Source: Thermoplasmata archaeon
Lineage (GTDB): Archaea > Thermoplasmatota > E2 > UBA202 > JdFR-43
Assembly: GCA_021157745.1 (NCBI GenBank)
Contig: JAGGWA010000004.1
Span: 1-11,560 of the forward strand
DNA: 11,560 nucleotides
Direction: 5' to 3'
Positions 6,034 to 11,560 of the stretch are shown here, piece by piece; position 1 is the first letter of the stretch, and each line of letters starts with the position of its first letter. Below the pieces are notes generated by a model. It ran no database searches. It was not told the origin of the DNA and saw only the letters and a program-made list of their open reading frames with translations. The translations under genes and the position numbers were made by a program.

Positions 6034-7371
6034 TTTGTTTATCATTTCAAGCAGCTTTTCATTCCCATTCATTTCAAAGTTATTCATGAATAGAGAGAGT
6101 CCTCCAAGCATGTAGCCCTGGCAAAAGCTTCCGTGCTTGAATTTATTTAATCCATCGCTATCAATAAATGCAGCTGCTCCCATTGCAGTTGATGATGCTT
6201 GAGAAAATGTCCTCGAGCTATAAGAATCGTCTCCAAGAAAATCAAGAAGTAAAGCGAATCCAAAGCTACTTGCATATCCCTGCGAGTAGTTGGCAGCGAC
6301 ATACATATCGGAGCCTGCGAAATTTATGAGTATGGCAAATCCTTTTACTGCCTGAATACCTCCTCCAGTAGCATAGGCCTGGCTTCTGCTGGCAGCGATG
6401 AATGTATCGGAGCCAGTAAAATCAATAAGGACGGCGTCGCCGCCTACGCTGCTCGCCTGGCAGTAATCGTTGCCGTAATAGCGGTCATCGCCGTTGAAAT
6501 CGATCAATATGGAAATAGAGTCGCGAGAGAAAGCCTGCGTTTCGTTCATGCCTCTGTAGACGTCGTTGCCATCAAAATCGAGGAGGAAGGCATAGCCATC
6601 TTCATATGATGAGCATATCTTTTGGGCATAGGTATCGTTGCCATTCAAGTCGAAGAGATAGTAGCTTCCATTAATGGAATAGCATGCATTTGTGTATGCA
6701 TCGTTTCCATTTTCATCTATTGTGATATATGTATCATTTATTGCAACCATTTCAATGTATTTATCATTCCCTTTCAAATCAACAATGAAAAGGCATTTTT
6801 GATATTCATCGTTGCCATCAAAATCGATCACAAATGAATAATTCGAATAGATATCATCATGCTTTCCTCCAAATGCAATTTTTCCATATGGTCCAAAAAT
6901 TGTTTCATTTAGCATGAATTTATTCAGATAGTAGCCTGTTTCTTTTATGGCGTATGCAATCAAAAAAGCAGCCTCAACCTTATTTGGATTCATCGAAGCA
7001 TTGACATATGTGTATAGAAGCAAGGCAATCGAATTTTGCACATCCTCTGGCATGTTGCTTTCATTCAGAAATGATTGAATCGAAGAAACATCATAATTTA
7101 TGCCATTTATTTCATAAAATTTTTCCAATGCATCCACCAATGAAGCGTTTTTCATATCATTGGAGAACAAAACCAAATCTTCGGCTATATTTCCTTTCCC
7201 AGAAAAAAAATTTTTACTCTTTTGCTGGATCGCATTTAAAAATCCGATGATATCTTCCTTGGATGGAAGCTTCGTTTCCTCACCAAAATTTCTTGATTGA
7301 AGGGAAGACGGCAGGAGAAGCAATATTGATATCGCTACCACAATGAATTTTTTCACTTCCTTTAAATTCAT
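6001..7371 (-). CDS. Secreted protein with about twelve D-x-x-G-N-D-x-Y repeats
   Basis: I do not recognise a named family. A signal peptide (VKKFIVVAISILLLLPSSLQS, residues about 6-26) is followed by a helical region (about 35-150). Residues 169-411 then carry repeats ending in an acidic-aromatic core: DGNDEY 185, KGNDKY 200, NGNDAY 221, NGNDTY 243, DGNDVY 267, NGDDRY 293, TGSDTF 319, AGSDMY 352, LGDDSY 379, with degenerate copies at about 169, 210 and 406. Spacing grows from 10-16 to 22-33 residues. Between the cores the later repeats carry a Gln-Ala/Gln-Gly aromatic motif (SQAY, SQGY, CQAS, TQAF) and then a hydrophobic strand (AVLIDF, AILINF, ALLLDF). This suggests a beta-solenoid with Asp-rich turns, perhaps calcium-binding; function unknown. 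There are many N-x-S/T sequons and no C-terminal membrane anchor. An in-frame GTG at 7356 is an alternative start (451 residues). The frame is open to 7488, but that extension would overlap the divergent gene. Confidence 0.83.
   Translation of the reverse strand: MNLKEVKKFIVVAISILLLLPSSLQSRNFGEETKLPSKEDIIGFLNAIQQKSKNFFSGKGNIAEDLVLFSNDMKNASLVDALEKFYEINGINYDVSSIQSFLNESNMPEDVQNSIALLLYTYVNASMNPNKVEAAFLIAYAIKETGYYLNKFMLNETIFGPYGKIAFGGKHDDIYSNYSFVIDFDGNDEYQKCLFIVDLKGNDKYIEMVAINDTYITIDENGNDAYTNACYSINGSYYLFDLNGNDTYAQKICSSYEDGYAFLLDFDGNDVYRGMNETQAFSRDSISILIDFNGDDRYYGNDYCQASSVGGDAVLIDFTGSDTFIAASRSQAYATGGGIQAVKGFAILINFAGSDMYVAANYSQGYASSFGFALLLDFLGDDSYSSRTFSQASSTAMGAAAFIDSDGLNKFKHGSFCQGYMLGGLSLFMNNFEMNGNEKLLEMINKLDFNFGNLFG
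6150..6867 (-). repeat. Protein-level tandem repeats (D-x-x-G-N/S/D-D-x-Y)
   Basis: This segment encodes roughly twelve imperfect copies of the acidic-aromatic motif (residues 169-411 of the secreted protein). At DNA level most copies have diverged, but an exact 19-base repeat (TCGTTGCCATCAAAATCGA) occurs at 6563-6581 and 6809-6827. This is consistent with duplication of repeat units. The spacing pattern stays in codon phase, so it reflects protein repeats, not a non-coding array. Confidence 0.75.
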
Positions 7372-7376
7372 TTCAA

Positions 7377-7388
7377 TATATATTTTTT
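7377..7388 (-). promoter_or_regulatory. TATA-like box for the repeat-protein gene
   Basis: On the minus strand this reads AAAAAATATATA, followed by TTG. Its centre lies about 25 bases upstream of an in-frame GTG at 7356 but only about 10 bases upstream of the ATG at 7371. If it is the functional TATA box and the mRNA is leaderless, translation would begin at the GTG. Evidence is position and composition only. Confidence 0.4.
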
Positions 7389-7417
7389 GTGAAATGACTG
7401 GAAGCAAAAGTAAAAGA

Positions 7418-7428
7418 TTAAAATAAAA
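7418..7428 (+). promoter_or_regulatory. TATA-like box for the first glycoside-hydrolase-like gene
   Basis: TTAAAATAAAA lies about 21 bases before the ATG at 7444, at the short end of the archaeal TATA-to-start spacing for a leaderless mRNA. It shares the 72-base divergent spacer (7372-7443) with the promoter of the repeat-protein gene, so the two genes may be controlled together. No Shine-Dalgarno sequence is visible. Confidence 0.35.
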
Positions 7429-7443
7429 AGTTCGATTATTGAC

Positions 7444-9774
7444 ATGAAATACATTTCGGTTGGAATTGCCGTAATTGTTGCACTGCATGTTCCAGTTTTA
7501 AATAATGGCTCAAACCATGATGATTGGCTTATGCATGCCAGAATAACGACCCCATATGGCTATAACACAACATGGGAAGATGGCGTTGCAAGGGCAATTG
7601 CAAATGGAGCAAATGTTATTCTTGACTGGGCTGAATTTAGCGATACATATCAAGGCAGAATATTGCATTTCAATGAAAGTTTGCAGGAGTTTAAGCAAAG
7701 GGCATCGTATATTCATTCTCATTATCCAGGCATAAAATACATGATTTATTTTGCCCCACTGGAAATGCAAACATATGATAGCGACATGAACATGGATGGA
7801 AAAGATGATGATGGCAAAGGAAGTACATATACAGATCATCCAGAATGGCTGCAGGTTGGCATAGATGGCAGAAAAGCGGTTTTTTATGGAAGCATGCCAG
7901 GAATGCCTTTCTGGGTTGGGGAGCATGATGAGGATGTATGGCTGAGCCCAAGCAATAGAGAATATCGCACAATAATAATGAATGAGGCAAGAGAAATAGC
8001 CAGAGCAGGAGCAGATGCAATATGGTTCGATGTCCCTCACCTGTGCTTTGATTTTGGCGATGCATGGCATAATCAATGGCCCACGCTTGACGAGGCAAGC
8101 AGAGCAGATTTTCACAATGATACAGGTTTAACGATGCCTGCGCCGCCGACGCAGCCAGATTGGGGCAACGAAGCATGGCTTAAATTTGTTGAATGGCGAT
8201 ATGAGCAGATTCTGGATTTTGTGAGAGAATTTCGTGATGCAATTAAGGATGGCAATCCCGATTGCAAACTTGTTATAGAAACTTCTTCTGATGGAAGCGT
8301 CCACACAACGCAGGTTGCATCAGATGTTATAAGAATGCCAGGTGTTTGTGATGTGATAGCACATGAGTATACAGGGCCATTTTATGAGTGCCAGTATTAT
8401 ACATGGCTCCACATGCTTGCTACTCTAAAACTATGGCATGATTTTGATGCTGCAGCCAGCAGAAATGCCTCATGGCTTCTTTCATATGTTGAACATGGCA
8501 AAGTTTCGCTGGCAAGATTCCATGCAGCTTTGGTTACTACGATGGGTTTCAATTATTATACATCTGGCGACATAGGAATGGCAGGCATAGTTGATGAGCA
8601 ATTTATGCATGATTTTTTTGAATGGCTCGACAATCATGATGATTATTTCTATGGATGGAAGAGCGATGCAGATGTTGCCGTTGTATATTCCCGCCACACT
8701 CTCGACTATCTTGACAGGGGGAACTGGGAAGGATACGCATATCATGATGCATTTCTTGGTGTGGTCATGATGCTTATGGAATCAAATATACCTTTTGAGG
8801 TGATAAATGAAGACATGGAAAATCTCTCGGGATATAGCATCGTTATTCTTCCAGATTTTGCATGCATGAATGAAAGCCAAGCAGAAAAAATAAGGCAATA
8901 TGTTGCAAATGGAGGAAAAATTGTTGTAATAAATGAAACATCTTTATACACAAAATATGGGGCAAAGCGAGACGATTTTCTTTTGAAAGATGTGTTTGGA
9001 GTCGGAATAAATGAAGCAACGCATGGCGAAATATATGAAAATGAATATGGCAAGGGAAAAAGCATTTTTACAATAACGCCATTGGGAAGATATTTCTTCT
9101 GGGCGGCGCAGCCGTGGAGCAATTATAGCAATAAAAGAGAGGCTGAGGAAATCAGACAGGAATTTCTAACCATGATGGAAAAATCAGGATATGAAGCAGG
9201 GTGTGAAATAGATGGAAATGTCATTGCAATACCATATGAAAAAGATGGAGAAAAAATGTTGCGCATCCTCAATTTTAATGGGGTAGAATATAAAAATGCT
9301 GTTCCATCTCCACAGAATGTGGAGATAAAAATAAAAGGAAATGTAAGCAATGTAAAATTACTTGATTTTATGGGAGAATGGAGGAAAATAGATGTAGAGA
9401 AAAATGAAAATGAAAGTATAATAAGCTTCACACTTCATACTCAGGCAACTCTGCTTTATTCATTAAATGAAAGTAAACTATATGTGGCTATAACAAAGCC
9501 AAGAGAAGGAATGCTTTACATAATGAATAGAGAGATAATGCCCATTGCATCAAACAGGGCTATAGTTATAGGAGGAATAACTGTTGAGGCAGAAACAAAT
9601 GGGGACAGAGTAGAATTTTATTTGAATGATGAGCTAAAATATGAAGATGATTCCTCGCCTTATCAATGGACATGGGATGAAACAGCTGTAGGAAAATATA
9701 CAATGAAGGTTGTGGCATATAATGAAGATACATTGGCAGAAGATGAGCAAGAGATATGGATAATCAACATATAA
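7444..9774 (+). CDS. Secreted glycoside-hydrolase-like protein (TIM barrel, trimerisation-like and Ig-like domains)
   Basis: This 776-residue exported protein has a short hydrophobic N-terminus (ISVGIAVIVALHVPVL) that fits a signal peptide. Residues about 28-405 look like a TIM barrel of the GH42-like/'hypothetical glycosyl hydrolase' group: ANGANVILDWAEF, MIYFAPLEMQ, GADAIWFDVPH with D196, CKLVIETSSDG with E279, and CDVIAHEYTGPF with E308. D196 and E308 are my candidate catalytic acids. Residues about 408-545 resemble the glutamine-amidotransferase-like trimerisation domain of beta-galactosidases (ADVAVVYSR, GYSIVILPDF, YVANGGKIVVIN). Residues about 678-776 look like an Ig-like domain (ITVEAETNGDRVEFYLND, YTMKVVAYN). 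Residues 114-123 (DMNMDGKDDD) form a calcium-loop-like insert. The substrate is not determinable. The gene diverges from the repeat-protein gene and is followed by a relative of the same layout. Confidence 0.83.
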   Translation: MKYISVGIAVIVALHVPVLNNGSNHDDWLMHARITTPYGYNTTWEDGVARAIANGANVILDWAEFSDTYQGRILHFNESLQEFKQRASYIHSHYPGIKYMIYFAPLEMQTYDSDMNMDGKDDDGKGSTYTDHPEWLQVGIDGRKAVFYGSMPGMPFWVGEHDEDVWLSPSNREYRTIIMNEAREIARAGADAIWFDVPHLCFDFGDAWHNQWPTLDEASRADFHNDTGLTMPAPPTQPDWGNEAWLKFVEWRYEQILDFVREFRDAIKDGNPDCKLVIETSSDGSVHTTQVASDVIRMPGVCDVIAHEYTGPFYECQYYTWLHMLATLKLWHDFDAAASRNASWLLSYVEHGKVSLARFHAALVTTMGFNYYTSGDIGMAGIVDEQFMHDFFEWLDNHDDYFYGWKSDADVAVVYSRHTLDYLDRGNWEGYAYHDAFLGVVMMLMESNIPFEVINEDMENLSGYSIVILPDFACMNESQAEKIRQYVANGGKIVVINETSLYTKYGAKRDDFLLKDVFGVGINEATHGEIYENEYGKGKSIFTITPLGRYFFWAAQPWSNYSNKREAEEIRQEFLTMMEKSGYEAGCEIDGNVIAIPYEKDGEKMLRILNFNGVEYKNAVPSPQNVEIKIKGNVSNVKLLDFMGEWRKIDVEKNENESIISFTLHTQATLLYSLNESKLYVAITKPREGMLYIMNREIMPIASNRAIVIGGITVEAETNGDRVEFYLNDELKYEDDSSPYQWTWDETAVGKYTMKVVAYNEDTLAEDEQEIWIINI

Positions 9775-9780
9775 ATCAGG

Positions 9781-9792
9781 AAAAATATAAAA
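9781..9792 (+). promoter_or_regulatory. TATA box with purine-rich BRE-like lead, second hydrolase-like gene
   Basis: The 41-base spacer 9775-9815 contains GGAAAAATATAAAAC (9779-9793). The TATA core AAATATAAAA is centred about 29 bases before the ATG at 9816, and purines precede it as in a BRE. This is the best-formed archaeal promoter in the window. It suggests that the second gene can be transcribed independently of the first, as a leaderless mRNA. Confidence 0.55.
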
Positions 9793-9815
9793 CAGATAGA
9801 CCATTCAATAAAATT

Positions 9816-11560
9816 ATGAAAATAAAAATATGCATTTTGTTGGCTGTAGCCATACTGGTTTCATCATCTTTTATATTGGTAGAGGATGGCAGTTCATCCA
9901 AAATAAAAAATGAGTGGTTTCTTTTGCCTCAGGTATATGATATGGTTGCTTTACCACCAGATGATGTAAAATTATTTCACATTACCGTAAATGGCTTATG
10001 GAATGGATATTTTGCCGGGAATTTGTCATCTCCTTTTGCTTTTGGGAGATACCTTGAATCCCTTCTCTCAGGCAGAGAATATGAAAGTGACGAAGATTTT
10101 GTGGATGCACAGCATGAACAAGGGTTACTTGTTCCTGCAACTATTTTAACGACACAAGGTCATCATTCATTCCAAGGAGATAAGCTTGAAGAATGGGCTT
10201 GTAGAAGTGTAGATGGCAAGCTTTGTTATTGGGATCATGAAGCAAAATCATACTGGATGAATGCTTTAAATGATGAGTTTATTGATTGGTGCATTGAACA
10301 CGGAAAGAAAGCAATAGATGCTGAAGCGGATTTAATTGTACTTGATGAAATACAGGGCTCGGACTTCATTCCAATGTATCAGTGGTTCTCTCAATACATT
10401 GACTGGCTCGACGCTCCTGGCTTCAGCAATGTAACAATTGAAAAGTTTCGCAATTATCTTGCCAGCAAATACAGTGATGAAGAGTTAAAACAAATCTTTG
10501 GAATAGATAACATATCTTCATATGATTTGAAAAGTAGAATAGCAGAAACAATGTATTTGCCATATTATGAAAGAATAAAAGCTGATAAACTGAATAAAGA
10601 ATATTTTGAATTTCTGGAAATAGGGAATTTTCAGGCAAAGAAAAGGCTTATTGAAGAGCTTAGAAAATATGCAGAGGAAAAGGGAAAGTATGTGGCAATT
10701 GCTGCAAATTCATATGCTTTGGGCACTCCTCGCATGGGTGGCTACTGGTGCAAAGGCTTGCTATTTGCTGATTTAATTGACTTTTTTACCTTTGAAAACA
10801 GATATACAGCATTGGATGAAGATTTGCCTTCTTTGCCTCGTGCCAAATGGGTGGCATGGGAAAAGTTAGCTTATGCTTCTACGCATGCTCCAGCCGTAAT
10901 TCTGCTTGGGGCTGATGAAGCAGCGTATATTGCAAGAGATAACATACATTCATACCGCAACTATCTTTCCATTTTATGTGCGGAAGCTTATGCAAATCGA
11001 GGAGCATTTGTAAATTGGTTCATAAGAGTATGGGGGAAAGAATCAGATTGGTTAGGATGCGCAGCCATATATGAATTTGTTTTAAAGCACAGTAATTTAT
11101 ATGACGGAGTTATCAATAGTCCCGTTGCAATCCTTTATTTGTATGGAGAGGGGATGAGAAATAAAAGTGATAGCTACCTTGGCTTAGCCCAAATGCTTGC
11201 AGAGTCAAATGTGCCCTATGAAGTTATTTTCGACGGAGATGGCTATTATATGGAGGAAAGGCTTTCTTTGGAGCAACTCATTCCTTATGATTTAATTTTC
11301 ATTCCAAATGTTTTAAATATCACACTAAAGCAAAAAGACATTATATTCCAGTATGTGGAGCAGGGCGGAAAAGCTGTTGTTTTCGATGCCTATGCTCTGG
11401 GATTTGACATTGATGAAGGAGAAATTGAATATGGAAAAGGTTCATTCATTTTTATGCATGATATTGCATACGATTACTATCATAACTATGATGAAGAGCT
11501 ATGGAAGGAGATGAAGAATGTTGTAAAAGAGCATGTTGATATGCCATTATATGTTGAAAA
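9816..11560 (+). CDS. Secreted glycoside-hydrolase-like protein, paralogue; 3' end outside window
   Basis: The frame is open from the ATG at 9816 to the right edge: 581 codons plus 2 bases, no stop. The N-terminus (MKIKICILLAVAILVSSSFI) is a clear signal peptide. Residues about 45-420 look like a TIM barrel: VKLFHITVNGLWNGYF, EADLIVLDEIQGSDF with D177/E178, and ADLIDFFTFENRY with E327. D177/E178 and E327 sit where the catalytic acids of GH42-like barrels fall, matching D196 and E308 of the upstream protein. Residues about 434-560 form a trimerisation-like domain (SPVAILYLYGEG, MLAESNVPYEVIF, YDLIFIPNVLN, YVEQGGKAVVFDAY). The same ...ES-N-x-P-[FY]-E-V-I segment occurs in the upstream protein (ESNIPFEVI), supporting common descent, although the barrels are strongly diverged. 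A further C-terminal domain may lie beyond the edge. Substrate unknown. Confidence 0.82.
   Translation, partial: MKIKICILLAVAILVSSSFILVEDGSSSKIKNEWFLLPQVYDMVALPPDDVKLFHITVNGLWNGYFAGNLSSPFAFGRYLESLLSGREYESDEDFVDAQHEQGLLVPATILTTQGHHSFQGDKLEEWACRSVDGKLCYWDHEAKSYWMNALNDEFIDWCIEHGKKAIDAEADLIVLDEIQGSDFIPMYQWFSQYIDWLDAPGFSNVTIEKFRNYLASKYSDEELKQIFGIDNISSYDLKSRIAETMYLPYYERIKADKLNKEYFEFLEIGNFQAKKRLIEELRKYAEEKGKYVAIAANSYALGTPRMGGYWCKGLLFADLIDFFTFENRYTALDEDLPSLPRAKWVAWEKLAYASTHAPAVILLGADEAAYIARDNIHSYRNYLSILCAEAYANRGAFVNWFIRVWGKESDWLGCAAIYEFVLKHSNLYDGVINSPVAILYLYGEGMRNKSDSYLGLAQMLAESNVPYEVIFDGDGYYMEERLSLEQLIPYDLIFIPNVLNITLKQKDIIFQYVEQGGKAVVFDAYALGFDIDEGEIEYGKGSFIFMHDIAYDYYHNYDEELWKEMKNVVKEHVDMPLYVE

Noticed and set aside
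5933..6115. Small plus-strand frame across the purB end
   Set aside because: It is out of frame within purB and the opposite-strand repeat gene, low-complexity Lys/Ser-rich, with no start signal.
6563..6827. Short near-identical DNA repeats resembling a CRISPR or satellite array
   Set aside because: The copies are irregularly spaced, mostly degenerate and in codon phase with the G-N-D-x-Y protein repeat, so they are protein repeats.
6169..6861. RTX-type haemolysin nonapeptide calcium repeats
   Set aside because: The G-N-D core is similar, but the period is mostly 22-33 residues rather than 9 and the GGxGxDxUx consensus is absent.
7372..7488. N-terminal extension of the repeat protein to 7488
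   Set aside because: It would overlap the start of the divergent secreted gene and place 39 unlike residues before a clear signal peptide.
7783..7812. Dockerin domain in the first hydrolase-like protein
   Set aside because: Only one calcium-loop-like segment is present, not the paired repeats of a dockerin, and it lies inside the barrel.
7510..8176. Two overlapping minus-strand open frames, Cys/His-rich, opposite the first hydrolase-like gene
   Set aside because: Their Cys/His/Met richness is the reverse complement of GCA/ATG/ATA-rich codons on the coding strand; they have no coherent domain, and the plus-strand gene explains the region.

Overview
The window looks like a stretch of an archaeal chromosome. 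It opens inside an archaeal transcription factor B gene, and most genes lack a convincing Shine-Dalgarno sequence. Several instead have TATA-like boxes 20-30 bases before the start codon, as expected for leaderless archaeal mRNAs. It also carries an O6-alkylguanine-DNA alkyltransferase/endonuclease V fusion of a kind described in Ferroplasma. Together these suggest a member of Thermoplasmatota, probably uncultivated; the lineage is an inference. The DNA is A+T-rich, with frequent AGA/AGG and ATA codons.

Region 1 (1-3971, + strand) is a tightly packed housekeeping run: tfb (5' end outside the window), an RlmE/FtsJ-type rRNA 2'-O-methyltransferase, a small zinc-finger/helical protein, a histidine ammonia-lyase (HutH) and the alkyltransferase-endonuclease V fusion. 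Junctions are 4-base ATGA overlaps (tfb/rlmE, zinc finger/hutH), a 34-base gap, and a 1-base gap (hutH/fusion). At least the last three genes are probably co-transcribed. No other histidine-degradation gene is present.

Region 2 (3974-6033) holds a minus-strand membrane-anchored NERD (nuclease-related) protein, which converges on the fusion gene with 2 bases between them. It diverges from purB (adenylosuccinate lyase, + strand) across a 47-base spacer holding a TATA-like box that could serve both directions.

Region 3 (6001-11560) is an accessory block for exported proteins. A minus-strand gene encodes a secreted protein with about twelve D-x-x-G-N-D-x-Y-like repeats, probably a repetitive beta structure that may bind calcium. 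It diverges across 72 bases from a secreted 776-residue glycoside-hydrolase-like protein (TIM barrel, beta-galactosidase-trimerisation-like domain, C-terminal Ig-like domain). A second, diverged protein of the same architecture follows, with its own TATA box, and runs off the right edge. The likely theme is binding and hydrolysis of an extracellular glycan, or remodelling of the cell's own surface glycan; the substrate cannot be read from the sequence. I saw no tRNA, rRNA, CRISPR array or insertion sequence. The only stretches without coding are short intergenic spacers, all under 80 bases.
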